Positions 15,997-23,476 are shown, counted from the stretch's first letter. The stretch is DNA of 28,644 bases from CAYRLZ01 sp964425275 (GCA_964425275.1 CAYRLZ010000018.1:1-28644), one strand, 5' to 3'. A program made the numbers and translations. Notes: generated by a model not told the origin, from the sequence alone.

Positions 15997-16460
15997 TTTA
16001 ATTTTTCCTCCATCTGTTTAATCATCTGGATAAATTCTTCAGGTGTTTTGGGGATGACTAATTTTCGTCTCCCGCTGCGGCGGATTAACTCTTGGCAGAG
16101 AAGTGCTACCCGACCCAGGGTGAGCATATATTGATTTCCGATATCTTGGGGAGGGGCAACAATCAAAAAGAAGAGATGAACTGGTTTTCCATCTAAGGAA
16201 TCAAAATCTATCCCCTTCTCGGAATAGCCACAAGCCGCCTCAAGTTTATCAACCAAAAGGGAACGGCAATGGGGTATGGCAATTCCTTTGCCAATGCCGG
16301 TAGAACCTAATTCTTCCCGTTTCCCGAGGGTCTCACAGAGAGCATCTAATTCTTCTCCCTTTTTAATAAGGCTAGTGAGTTCCCGTAGGACATCCTTTTT
16401 CTTTTTACTTTGTAAGGAGAGGTTTATCCTCTCCGGTCTTAATAGAACTGATAAGTTCAA
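15993..16460 (-). CDS. PTS EIIA-like (PtsN/fructose type) domain protein
   Basis: A 155-residue stand-alone EIIA type-2 domain. The phosphorylatable histidine is in KGIAIPHCRS (His64), preceded by the family's REELGSTGIG, and followed by FDSLDGKPVHLFFLIVAPP. In the fructose and nitrogen-PTS families this histidine takes phosphate from HPr-type proteins. No sugar permease (EIIB/EIIC) lies nearby, so a regulatory PtsN-like role is more likely than sugar uptake. Sits 18 nt after argS and overlaps the zinc-ribbon gene by 4 nt. Confidence 0.85.
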   Translation of the reverse strand: MNLSVLLRPERINLSLQSKKKKDVLRELTSLIKKGEELDALCETLGKREELGSTGIGKGIAIPHCRSLLVDKLEAACGYSEKGIDFDSLDGKPVHLFFLIVAPPQDIGNQYMLTLGRVALLCQELIRRSGRRKLVIPKTPEEFIQMIKQMEEKLK

Positions 16461-16478
16461 GTTCCCTCCTTAGTTCAT

Positions 16479-18053
16479 TCACATCTTCTCCGGGGCACTG
16501 ATGCCTAAAAGATTAAGCCCCTGCTTAAATATATTTTTTAGTACCCAACAGAGAAACAACCGGGCTCGGGTTAGGTCTTCATCTTCACTGACGATTCTCT
16601 CCTTTTCATAAAAATTGTGAAAGGTCTCAGCTAAATCTATCAGGTAATAGACAATATGGTGCGGCTCTCGCTTCTCGGCCGCCATTTCTATCACATCCGG
16701 GAAGTAGAGGATATTCACAATAAGTTCTCGTTCCTTCTCGCCTAAGAGTTCGTAAGGAATGTTCGTCAAGCCCGCGCCGATTTGGAGAGACTTTGTTTCG
16801 GCGAATTTTAGAACACTGGATAAGCGGGCATGGGCATACTGGACATAATAGACCGGATTTTCTTTTGATTCGCGTTTTGCTAATGCCAAGTCAAATTGAA
16901 TCCGTTGGGAGGACTTACGCATTAAAAGGTAGAATTTTAAGGTATCGCTCCCGATTTCTTCGCGCACTTCATCTAATGTAATAAATTCTCCTTGCCGTTT
17001 AGACATCTTGACAAATTCCTTTTCCCGTAGTAAGGAAACCTGTTGGGCGATGATTATCTGAAGCCTTTCCGGGTCAAATCCTAAGGCGGTAATCCCGGCT
17101 TTCATGCGCGGAATATAACCATGATGGTCAGGTCCCCAAATATTTATCAGAAGGTCAAATCCCCGCTCAAATTTATCTTTGTGGTAAGCTAAATCGGTCA
17201 AAAAGTAGGTGGGCCGGTTGTCGCGGGTGATTAAGACCCGGTCTTCCCAATCACCAAAACGGGATGAGGCAAAATAGATTGCCCCATCCTTTTCATAAGT
17301 CAATTGCTTATCGGCTAAGAGTCTTAAAATTTCATGAATCTTGGGAAGCAAGGAACTTTCCGATACGAAGTTGTCAAAATGGATATTAAACATCTTCAAT
17401 GAGACCTTTTGTTTCTCAATTATCTGCTGGATAAGATATTCTTTTTTATTTTCAATCCCCTTCTCTAAGACCTCCCGGGCGATTTCTTTGAGATATTCTC
17501 CAGGATAACCGCCTGGGGGAATTTCCCAGTTCTCACCCTTTAATTCCTTTATCCTCTCTTTTAGCGAAAGAAAGAGGAGTTCAACTTGAGTTCCACAATC
17601 ATTTATATAGTATTCACTTTGCACATTATAACCGGTAAAGGCAAGGAGATTGGCAATTGCTTGCCCCAAGGCCCCGGCTCGGGCCTGCACGACAGAAAGT
17701 GGACCGGTCGGATTGGCCGAGATGAATTCCAAAAGGACTTTTTTCTCTCCCGCCAGATTTCTTTTGCCGAAATCTCTCTCCTTTGCCAATCGCAATCCCT
17801 GGCGGAGATAATCTAAGGAGAAGTAAAAGTTAAGATAACCACCTTTCAATTCTATCTTAGAAAAATCTTTATCCTTGGCTAATTCCTCTAAGACTCTTTT
17901 CAGTTCTTCCTTTCGCTTCTCTTTTTGGAGTAGAAAGCCAATATTAGAAGCAAAATCACCCCACGATTTCTCTTTAATCTTTTCAATTTCGTGTCCCGGG
18001 GGGAGTTCGCCAATTATCTTTTTCAGTGAGTTCTGAATTTTCCCTTTTATCAT
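16479..18053 (-). CDS. argS: Arginyl-tRNA synthetase
   Basis: A 524-residue class I synthetase, slightly shorter than the usual 550-580. It has the N-terminal additional domain (WGDFASNIGF), the signature region SANPTGPL at 112-119, YYINDCGTQ (149-157), the KMSKR loop (349-353, VKMSKRQGEF), and a C-terminal DALR-type anticodon-binding domain ending LGISAPEKM. At the classical HIGH site (normally NPTGPL-H-x-G-H) it reads NPTGPL-SVVQ-ARAGALG, so neither histidine is present; related bacterial ArgRS variants lacking them exist as far as I recall. It charges tRNA-Arg with arginine. ATG overlaps the rsfS stop by 4 nt. Confidence 0.93.
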   Translation of the reverse strand: MIKGKIQNSLKKIIGELPPGHEIEKIKEKSWGDFASNIGFLLQKEKRKEELKRVLEELAKDKDFSKIELKGGYLNFYFSLDYLRQGLRLAKERDFGKRNLAGEKKVLLEFISANPTGPLSVVQARAGALGQAIANLLAFTGYNVQSEYYINDCGTQVELLFLSLKERIKELKGENWEIPPGGYPGEYLKEIAREVLEKGIENKKEYLIQQIIEKQKVSLKMFNIHFDNFVSESSLLPKIHEILRLLADKQLTYEKDGAIYFASSRFGDWEDRVLITRDNRPTYFLTDLAYHKDKFERGFDLLINIWGPDHHGYIPRMKAGITALGFDPERLQIIIAQQVSLLREKEFVKMSKRQGEFITLDEVREEIGSDTLKFYLLMRKSSQRIQFDLALAKRESKENPVYYVQYAHARLSSVLKFAETKSLQIGAGLTNIPYELLGEKERELIVNILYFPDVIEMAAEKREPHHIVYYLIDLAETFHNFYEKERIVSEDEDLTRARLFLCWVLKNIFKQGLNLLGISAPEKM

Positions 18054-18439
18054 ATAGAAGGCTTTTCTTCGACTTTAATCTTTTTCATTGGGGCATCACC
18101 CCAGAGTCGTTCCAAGCCGTAAAATTCTCTCACTTCTTTCAAGAAGATGTGGATAACACAGTCAATATAGTCAAGGAGAATCCATTGAGCGACCTTATAA
18201 CCCTCAATGTGGTGGGACAAAACATTATTCTCCTTTTTTAACTTTTCAACCAGGGCATCGGAAATCGCTCGGGCGTGAGTTTGAGAGTTGGCTGTGGCGA
18301 TGACGAAATATTGGGCAATCGGAGAAAGTTTTTTTAAATTTAAGACTAATATATCTTCCGCCTTTTTATCCAACATTATCTCAATGACCTTATCGATCAA
18401 ATTAGAGACAGTTGTCCGGCGCGGAGTTAGTGACGGCAT
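18050..18439 (-). CDS. rsfS: Ribosomal silencing factor RsfS
   Basis: A 129-residue protein of the RsfS/YbeB/Iojap family, which binds ribosomal protein uL14 and keeps the 50S subunit from joining the 30S in starved cells. Family motifs visible are KAEDILVLNL, AQYFVIATANSQTHARAISDAL and the later WILLDYIDCVIHIFLKEVREFYGLERLWGD, close to the canonical W-x-L-x-D-x3-V-x-V-H-x-F. The frame is open to a TTG at 18457, but ATG 18439 follows AAAGGTGG at seven nt and gives a normal family start. It lies 4 nt from the stop of the LytR_C gene, and the ribosome site sits inside that gene. rsfS is linked to LytR_C proteins in many bacteria. Confidence 0.92.
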   Translation of the reverse strand: MPSLTPRRTTVSNLIDKVIEIMLDKKAEDILVLNLKKLSPIAQYFVIATANSQTHARAISDALVEKLKKENNVLSHHIEGYKVAQWILLDYIDCVIHIFLKEVREFYGLERLWGDAPMKKIKVEEKPSI

Positions 18440-18443
18440 TAAA

Positions 18444-18932
18444 TTACCACCTTTCAAGTTCGGGAAAATAAACCGAGAAGTCCTTACCGAGGATTAACGA
18501 GGCATCAATAAAAAGCGCCGAGTCGATATCTTTTTTTATCTCGGGCATTATTTTAGTCTCCAAGCGAAGAAAACCTCTTTTTTTCTTTTGCATAATCGCT
18601 TTGGCCAATATCTGAGCGTTTTTCATATCCTGATCGGTTCTCTCCACCACGATTGTCTTAGGGAGCGTGTCTTTATCATAAGAGACATCGTAGACATTGA
18701 AACCCAATTGGCGCAGGTATTCTAAGACCGGCTTCCCGATTTGATAATTGCCCGCGCAGTTAATAATTTCCACTTTTATCTTTTGGTATTGCTCTCGTCT
18801 CTTGGCCTCCATAGTTAATTCACCCGTGCCCACTCTTTTCTTGCGTGAAGAGAAGAGAAGACGCCATCCGGCCGAAAAGAGAAACAGGGCAAGAAAGGAG
18901 AAGAGCAAAAAGAAAATAATTCTCTTCAACAA
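18444..18932 (-). CDS. LytR C-terminal (LytR_C) domain membrane-anchored protein
   Basis: A 162-residue protein with one N-terminal membrane anchor (IIFFLLFSFLALFLFSAGW) followed by a basic stretch and a single LytR_C-type domain around VEIINCAGNYQIGKPVLEYL and LGFNVYDVSY, with an alpha/beta end (ASLILGKDFSVYFPE). The core LCP catalytic domain of LytR-CpsA-Psr proteins is absent. The start appears to be TTG (18932-18930); I see no ATG in frame upstream and no clear ribosome site. It sits next to rsfS, a common partner. The role of the isolated domain is unknown, though a cell-envelope function outside the membrane is likely. Confidence 0.75.
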   Translation of the reverse strand: MLKRIIFFLLFSFLALFLFSAGWRLLFSSRKKRVGTGELTMEAKRREQYQKIKVEIINCAGNYQIGKPVLEYLRQLGFNVYDVSYDKDTLPKTIVVERTDQDMKNAQILAKAIMQKKKRGFLRLETKIMPEIKKDIDSALFIDASLILGKDFSVYFPELERW

Positions 18933-18950
18933 TGATATTTAGACATTAAG

Positions 18951-18990
18951 TCACAGAAGCCGCGCCTAAAGCGGATAGTAAGTTCTGTGA
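18951..18990. repeat. Stem-loop upstream of the LytR_C gene
   Basis: TCACAGAA (18951-18958) and TTCTGTGA (18983-18990) form a perfect 8-bp outer stem; inside it CCGC (18960-18963) and GCGG (18971-18974) form a second stem. Placed in the 91-nt gap between two minus-strand genes, it could be an attenuator, an RNA processing site or a small structured RNA. Confidence 0.45.
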
Positions 18991-19023
18991 AGATATAAGT
19001 AACAACCCAACTCCTCGTTTCTT

Positions 19024-19845
19024 TCAACTTCTCTTTTCAAAAAGATTTTTAATTTTCAGATACTCTTCCCAACGATTTACTCCTAAAATTTCTTGGCTGT
19101 CCTCAGTGGTCACAGTTTTTACCTTCCCACCCATTTTAATTAACACCTCCACGAGCGAGGTCAAATAAAGCTCACCGGTCTCTTCACTTGGCTCTAATCG
19201 GGGAAAGAGGGGAAAGATTTTCCACCACTTAAAGAGATAAACACCGGCATTTACTTCTTTAATCATTTTTTCCGCTTCGGAAGCATCCCGCTCTTCAACG
19301 ATTGAGAGATTATCCCCATCGCGTCTTATTCGGCCATAACCGCTCGGGTCAGCAAGGTAGGCAGTGAGTAGGGTAATGTCCGGATTTTCTGATTTATGGT
19401 GAGCCAGGAGTTTCTGGATGGTGTGGTGTTTTAAGAGTGGGGTATCACCACAAACTACCAGGATGTCTTCGTCACTTAAAAGATGGGCACAAGAATAGAG
19501 GGCATCGGCCGTTCCCTTAGGTTCTTTCTGATAGGCGAATTCCAAATTATTAGGGATTTGCTCACTAAACCCGCATGCGATGCATTCTTTTATCAAATTA
19601 TAATTAGGATTGATGACGACGATAATCTTCTCTATTCCTATCCTTCTTATCTCTTCTATGATATGAAATACCATTGGTCGGTCATTTAAGGGAAGAAGGA
19701 CCTTGGGAAAATAGGAATCGGCTGGAATAGGGAGATCAATTTTGGTGATTTTGGTAATCCATTGATAGTATTCAGTTTTTTTTTGAGGAGGGATTTCAAG
19801 ATTTATCCTTTTACTCTTGCCGGCCGCTAAGATTATACCTTTCAT
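19024..19845 (-). CDS. GlmU-like sugar-nucleotide pyrophosphorylase domain
   Basis: A 273-residue nucleotidyltransferase of the GT-A-like NTP-transferase fold. It begins GIILAAGKSKR (residues 3-13), has FPKVLLPLNDRPM (46-58), LVVCGDTPLLKHH (metal-binding Asp), GYGRIRRDGDNLSIVEERDAS, and EVNAGVYLF, matching the uridylyltransferase half of GlmU very well. The left-handed helix acyltransferase half is absent. Between the GKSKR loop and FPKVLLP there is an extra segment of about 32 residues that normal GlmU proteins lack. A UDP-GlcNAc-forming activity is likely but the sugar is not certain. It lies 61 nt after panD and ends 91 nt before the LytR_C gene. Confidence 0.8.
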   Translation of the reverse strand: MKGIILAAGKSKRINLEIPPQKKTEYYQWITKITKIDLPIPADSYFPKVLLPLNDRPMVFHIIEEIRRIGIEKIIVVINPNYNLIKECIACGFSEQIPNNLEFAYQKEPKGTADALYSCAHLLSDEDILVVCGDTPLLKHHTIQKLLAHHKSENPDITLLTAYLADPSGYGRIRRDGDNLSIVEERDASEAEKMIKEVNAGVYLFKWWKIFPLFPRLEPSEETGELYLTSLVEVLIKMGGKVKTVTTEDSQEILGVNRWEEYLKIKNLFEKRS

Positions 19846-19906
19846 AACTCATTCTCATCAACTTCCCACTTTATAATAACTATCTCGCTTAACAAAAACA
19901 AAGAGT

Positions 19907-20317
19907 TTAACTTTTAGGGTCAAGGGTTTTAGGTTGCGGGGTATCTGAGTTAGCCAGTTTTGCGTTTTCGGCTAATATTTTATTATTCTCACCCAGAAAG
20001 ATTTTCTTAGAAATGAAACCGCGCGCCTGGGCAGTATCAATAAGAGCAGAAGAGATAATTATCAATTCGTCACCGACTTCACCCAAACGGGCTGTTCCAC
20101 CATTTAAGATACACTCACCACTTCCTTTCTTACCTTTGATCACATAAGTCTCCCACCGGTTGCCATTTGTGATATTTACCACCTGGACAATTTCACCCTC
20201 CAGGATATCGGCTTTCCTAAGTATCTCTTCATCAATGGTTAGACTCCCTTCGTATTGAATATTTTTATCGGTCACCTTAATCCGATGAATTTTTGATTTC
20301 AGAATATTCCTGAGCAT
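19907..20317 (-). CDS. panD: Aspartate 1-decarboxylase
   Basis: A 136-residue PanD proenzyme. The self-cleavage site that creates the pyruvoyl group is in YEGSLTID (Gly24-Ser25). Other family landmarks are KSKIHRIKVT at the start, NGNRWETYVI, GECILNGGTARL and GDELIIISSA. It makes beta-alanine from aspartate for pantothenate and coenzyme A. It starts three nt after rplQ, so a metabolic gene is built into the ribosomal run. The C-terminal 20 residues (NAKLANSDTPQPKTLDP) are low-complexity and vary in the family. Confidence 0.95.
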   Translation of the reverse strand: MLRNILKSKIHRIKVTDKNIQYEGSLTIDEEILRKADILEGEIVQVVNITNGNRWETYVIKGKKGSGECILNGGTARLGEVGDELIIISSALIDTAQARGFISKKIFLGENNKILAENAKLANSDTPQPKTLDPKS

Positions 20318-20320
20318 AGT

Positions 20321-20701
20321 TTATTTCTTCTTTTCTTTAACTTCGCGCTTGACGATTAGTTCAATAATGGCCATTTCCGCATTATCGCCCGGCCGAAAGC
20401 CACAGCGAATAATCCGGCAATAGCCACCAATTTTTTCCTTAAACCGGGGGGCGATTTCGGTAAAGAGTTTTTTTACTAATCCCTTATCACCAATCCTCTG
20501 CTGGACAAGTCGCCGATTGGCGAGGGTGTCTTCTTGGGCGCGCGCAATTAGTCGGTCGGCTTCTCTTTTTAACTCCTTCGCCTTACTGAGGGTCGTCTTT
20601 ATCTTCTCGGTGTCAAACAGGGCACGCAAAAGATTCCGGAGGAGTGATTTACGATGTGCCTTCTTTCTCCCCAACTTTTTAACCCGACAACCGTGGCGCA
20701 T
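20321..20701 (-). CDS. rplQ: 50S ribosomal protein bL17
   Basis: A 126-residue protein with the family hallmarks: MRHGCRVKKLGRKKAHRKSL at the start, LLRNLLRALFDTEKIKTTL, AKELKREADRLI, and CRIIRCGFRPGDNAEMAIIE near the end. It sits near the exit of the ribosomal tunnel. Its position after rpoA is the standard bacterial arrangement, but 180 nt separate the two here. No ribosome binding site is visible before its ATG, unlike most genes of the run. Confidence 0.96.
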   Translation of the reverse strand: MRHGCRVKKLGRKKAHRKSLLRNLLRALFDTEKIKTTLSKAKELKREADRLIARAQEDTLANRRLVQQRIGDKGLVKKLFTEIAPRFKEKIGGYCRIIRCGFRPGDNAEMAIIELIVKREVKEKKK

Positions 20702-20749
20702 AATTATGAGAAATTTCTGAAAAACTCAGAGCTCTTGATTATGGAGACA

Positions 20750-20878
20750 TTAACCATCAGTGAACACCGCGGAACGGAGAATGGGTAAGGTGGTCTGGTG
20801 GTCCATAATCCCTCTTTTCTCGCTATTTCTATCATCGGACTTCTTCCTTACTGCTTGGCCCTCAGACTTTTTCTCCAT
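20750..20878 (-). CDS. Possible small ORF between rpoA and rplQ, in frame with rpoA
   Basis: A 42-residue frame starts at ATG 20878, three codons after the rpoA TGA and in the same frame (TGA GAG ATG), and stops at TAA 20752-20750. It begins with a highly charged run (MEKKSEGQAVRKKSDDRNSE) and ends LPILRSAVFTDG. It could be a stand-alone small protein translated by re-initiation, a former longer tail of the alpha subunit cut by a stop mutation, or simply chance openness of the spacer. No recognised family. Confidence 0.3.
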   Translation of the reverse strand: MEKKSEGQAVRKKSDDRNSEKRGIMDHQTTLPILRSAVFTDG

Positions 20879-20881
20879 CTC

Positions 20882-21922
20882 TCAGGGAATATCCGTTTTC
20901 TCCCTTTCGGTCGGTGGTTTTTCACTTATTTCATCCAGCTTCATCCCCAGGGAAATCCCCCAGTTTTCTAACACCCGCTTCAATTCCTCCAGGGTCTTGC
21001 TCCCTAAGTTTTCAATATCTAATATTTGCCTTTCGGTTAACTGAACTAAATCGCCGATGGTATTCACCTGCACTTTTTCATGAGTTGACTTAAAACGTCC
21101 CTTCTTGAGGCAGTTGAGGGCACGATTGGAAAGTTCTAATTCGGAAATATCCTTACTCAGGATCTCTTTTAATCTTTCTTTTTCTCGGTCGTAACGTTCT
21201 TGTGTTTCGAATTCCGGGAATTGTTCTGGGGGTATCATTGATTCCATATGGTTTTTAATGATTGCCGATGCCTGGATAAATGCCTCATCTGGACGCACAC
21301 TACTGTCCGTTTCTATTTCCAGAATTAGTTTTTCAAAATCGGCTCGGTCCGCGACCCGGATATTCTCAACGCGAAAGATGACTCTTTTCACCGGTGAGAA
21401 AAAGGCATCTAAAAAGATTGTGCCAATTGGCACATTCGGTTCTTTTTTCTTTAATTGCTCCTGAGGGACATAACCTCTTCCATTTTCTACCTTCATCTCA
21501 ATATCTACCCGTTGATTTTCATCGGTGATGGTGAGGATTTCTTGGTCGGGATTGGCAATGGTTATCTCCGGGGGGATTGTCATATCCCGAGTCCGAAAGA
21601 CATTTTTCCCTCGGGCATGAAGATAGCAATACCGAGGAGTTTCCGAATCTAAACGCAACCTTATCTTTTTGATGTTAAGGATTATTTGCGGGACATCTTC
21701 TAATACATCAGGGATGGTCGAGAATTCATGCGAGACACCGTCAATCCGCACTTGGGTAATTGCGGCGCCTTGAACGGAAGAGAGCAACGCTCGGCGTAGG
21801 GCATTACCAATCGTATGTCCCCAACCTTTTTCAAAAGGGTAGATGATAAATCGGGCAAAATAGTCCCCCTTCTTTTCTTCTATTTCAGTCTTTGTTGGTA
21901 AGGTAAAAGGTTTAAGTTTCAT
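20882..21922 (-). CDS. rpoA: DNA-directed RNA polymerase subunit alpha
   Basis: A 346-residue alpha subunit. The N-terminal domain has the assembly motif GWGHTIGNALRRALLSS (33-49), EFSTIPDVLEDV and EIETDSSVRPDEAF. The C-terminal domain that contacts upstream DNA and activators covers about 268-330 (LSNRALNCLKKGRF, VNTIGDLVQLTERQILDI, LGSKTLEELKRVLE). The end (EKPPTEREKTDIP) is a charged tail. No Shine-Dalgarno precedes ATG 21922; the 135-nt spacer before it contains a long-range inverted repeat. The gene order rpsM-rpsK-rpsD-rpoA-rplQ is the classic bacterial alpha operon. Confidence 0.97.
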   Translation of the reverse strand: MKLKPFTLPTKTEIEEKKGDYFARFIIYPFEKGWGHTIGNALRRALLSSVQGAAITQVRIDGVSHEFSTIPDVLEDVPQIILNIKKIRLRLDSETPRYCYLHARGKNVFRTRDMTIPPEITIANPDQEILTITDENQRVDIEMKVENGRGYVPQEQLKKKEPNVPIGTIFLDAFFSPVKRVIFRVENIRVADRADFEKLILEIETDSSVRPDEAFIQASAIIKNHMESMIPPEQFPEFETQERYDREKERLKEILSKDISELELSNRALNCLKKGRFKSTHEKVQVNTIGDLVQLTERQILDIENLGSKTLEELKRVLENWGISLGMKLDEISEKPPTEREKTDIP

Positions 21923-21977
21923 AATAAAAAGAAAGCAATCTACGAATATTTAAGACCATAGTTAAAATCCTCATTCC

Positions 21978-22052
21978 AATGATTACCACCACCCAGGGAC
22001 CCGAGCCTGGTTCGATAGGCTTAATTTTAGGGTATTGATTGCGGTAATCATT
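21978..22052 (-). promoter_or_regulatory. Structured leader candidate between rpsD and rpoA
   Basis: AATGATTACC (21978-21987) and GGTAATCATT (22043-22052) form a perfect 10-bp inverted repeat spanning 75 nt, and CCAGG (21993-21997) with CCTGG (22006-22010) can form an inner stem. It lies in the 135-nt spacer upstream of rpoA. Because S4 regulates the alpha operon in other bacteria by binding mRNA structure, an autoregulatory RNA is a reasonable guess, unproven. Confidence 0.45.
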
Positions 22053-22057
22053 TCTGT

Positions 22058-22663
22058 TTATTTTGAATAAAATTCAACGATAAGTTTTGTATTTATCTTA
22101 ATATCTCGCACATCTTCCGCTTGAGGAAGACGGAGGATACGTCCTTTAAGATTTTCGGTATCCAGAGTGAACCAGTCAGCTCCTGTGTCGGCTCGGGCGG
22201 CGAGTAGTGTTTTTATTCGTTCCTTCATCTTACCATCTAAGGTGATTTCGTCTCCAACCTTTACTAAATAAGAAGGGATGGTAGTTTTTTTCTCATTAAC
22301 TTTAATAAAACCGTGCCGGACGATTTGTCGGGCCTGCGGTCGGGAGTTGGCGAATCCAAACCGAAAGATAACATTATCCAGTCGTCTCTCTAAGATAGAA
22401 AAAAGTGCCTCACCCGGATTTTCTTTTTTTGAGGCCATCTGGAAATAGCGCTGGAATTGCCTCTCCATAATTCCATAAATCCATTTTGCCTTCTGCTTTT
22501 CCTGCAACTGCATAGAATAGACCGAGACCTTTTTTGCCATTTTTTCTTTACCGGCCCATTTATGAAGCGGACATTTGTCCGAAATACACCTTTCGCCTTT
22601 AAGAAAGAGTCGCTCTTTAACCGCAATACATTTTTTACACCGAGGTTTAGTATCTCTGGCCAT
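22058..22663 (-). CDS. rpsD: 30S ribosomal protein uS4, zinc-binding form
   Basis: A 201-residue S4. The N-terminal part holds a complete four-cysteine zinc site (Cys9, Cys12, Cys26, Cys31: RCKKC...CISDKC), so it is the C+ form. The S4 RNA-binding domain follows at about 92-155 (LERRLDNVIFRFGFANSRPQ, ARQIVRHGFIKVN). It nucleates 30S assembly and is the known translational regulator of the alpha operon in E. coli. The start ATG follows a purine-rich GAAGAG run, 15 nt after the rpsK stop. Confidence 0.96.
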   Translation of the reverse strand: MARDTKPRCKKCIAVKERLFLKGERCISDKCPLHKWAGKEKMAKKVSVYSMQLQEKQKAKWIYGIMERQFQRYFQMASKKENPGEALFSILERRLDNVIFRFGFANSRPQARQIVRHGFIKVNEKKTTIPSYLVKVGDEITLDGKMKERIKTLLAARADTGADWFTLDTENLKGRILRLPQAEDVRDIKINTKLIVEFYSK

Positions 22664-22678
22664 TCTATCTCTTCATCA

Positions 22679-23053
22679 TTAGACGCGCCGCCGACGCGGT
22701 GGACGACATCCATTATGGGGAATTGGTGTCACATCTTGAATTGAGACAATAGTCAGTCCAGCATTTTGTAAGGCACGGATTGCCGCTTCCCGGCCCCTTC
22801 CCGGACCTTTAACCAAAACTTCTACCTTTCTGACCCCCATTCCGAATGCATCTCTTCCCACTTGTTCGCCGGCTTGCTGCGCCGCATAGGGCGTTCCTTT
22901 TTTGGTTCCCTTAAATCCAACACGCCCGGCCGAAGACCAGCATAGAGTTTCCCCTTTGGCTGTGGCGATGGTAATAATCGTATTATTAAAGGTGCACTGA
23001 ATATGGGCAACAGCCAGACTTGATGTCTTTTTCTTTGTCTTAACCCTAGCCAA
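22679..23053 (-). CDS. rpsK: 30S ribosomal protein uS11, TTG start
   Basis: A 124-residue S11 with the expected AHIQCTFNNTIITI, GRVGFKGTKKGTPYAAQQA, VLVKGPGRGREAAIRAL and the basic end PIPHNGCRPPRRRRV. The start codon is TTG (23053-23051, MARVKTKKK), overlapping the rpsM stop by 8 nt (TTGGCTAG), so it depends on rpsM translation. S11 forms the platform of the small subunit. Confidence 0.95.
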   Translation of the reverse strand: MARVKTKKKTSSLAVAHIQCTFNNTIITIATAKGETLCWSSAGRVGFKGTKKGTPYAAQQAGEQVGRDAFGMGVRKVEVLVKGPGRGREAAIRALQNAGLTIVSIQDVTPIPHNGCRPPRRRRV

Positions 23054-23432
23054 CTTTTCTTTCTTTTACTTTGACCACACCGGCCGTCTTTCTTGGTCCT
23101 TTGCGCGTGCGGGCATTAGTCCTTGTTCTCTGGCCCCGGACCGGAAGCCCTTTTTGGTGCCGGATGCCCCGATAAGAACCAATTTCTATTAACCTTTTGA
23201 TGTTCGCACTCACCTCAGCGCGTAAGGCACCTTCCACTTTGTAATTCGCCTCAATCTCTTTTCTGATTGAGGTTAATTCCTCGTCCGATAATTCTTTCAC
23301 CTTCTTTTCCGGTGAGATATTGGTCGTCTCTAAAATTCTTCGGGCATTAGAAAACCCAATCCCGTAAATTTTAGGGAGAGCATAGAGAACCTTTTTATTG
23401 TCTTCTAAATCAACACCTAAAATTCTTGCCAT
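23046..23432 (-). CDS. rpsM: 30S ribosomal protein uS13
   Basis: A 128-residue S13: MARILGVDLEDNKKVLYALP, YGIGFSNARRIL, and the conserved RGIRHQKGLPVRGQRTRTNARTRK segment (given here in parts: RGIRHQKGLPVRGQ then RTRTNARTRKG) near the C-terminus. It contacts the P-site tRNA and bridges the subunits. It is the first gene of the alpha operon here, with two promoters just upstream; rpmJ and infA, which often precede it, are not present. The nearer promoter leaves a leader of only about four nt before the ATG. Confidence 0.95.
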   Translation of the reverse strand: MARILGVDLEDNKKVLYALPKIYGIGFSNARRILETTNISPEKKVKELSDEELTSIRKEIEANYKVEGALRAEVSANIKRLIEIGSYRGIRHQKGLPVRGQRTRTNARTRKGPRKTAGVVKVKERKVG

Positions 23433-23442
23433 ATCAAATTTA

Positions 23443-23470
23443 ATTTTAGCCGAAATTTAAAAAATGTCAA
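23443..23470 (-). promoter_or_regulatory. Proximal promoter of the alpha operon (minus strand)
   Basis: On the minus strand TTGACA (23470-23465) and TAAAAT (23448-23443) are 16 bp apart. Transcription should begin near 23436, about four nt before the rpsM ATG, so the message from this promoter would have almost no leader. Confidence 0.65.
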
Positions 23471-23476
23471 CTATTT

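Noticed and set aside
20882..20884. UGA recoded as an amino acid (suggested by the open frame after rpoA)
   Set aside because: TGA ends several other genes in the window at the expected family length (for example pyrK and the zinc-ribbon protein's upstream EIIA gene).
20760..21044. Plus-strand 94-codon frame over the rpoA end
   Set aside because: Antisense to rpoA and to the adjacent spacer; no ribosome site and a Ser/Phe-rich composition.
21978..22052. Small protein in the rpsD-rpoA spacer (about 50 open minus-strand codons)
   Set aside because: The open frame has no normal start codon ahead of most of its length; such an open stretch is not rare by chance, and the inverted repeat explains the region better.
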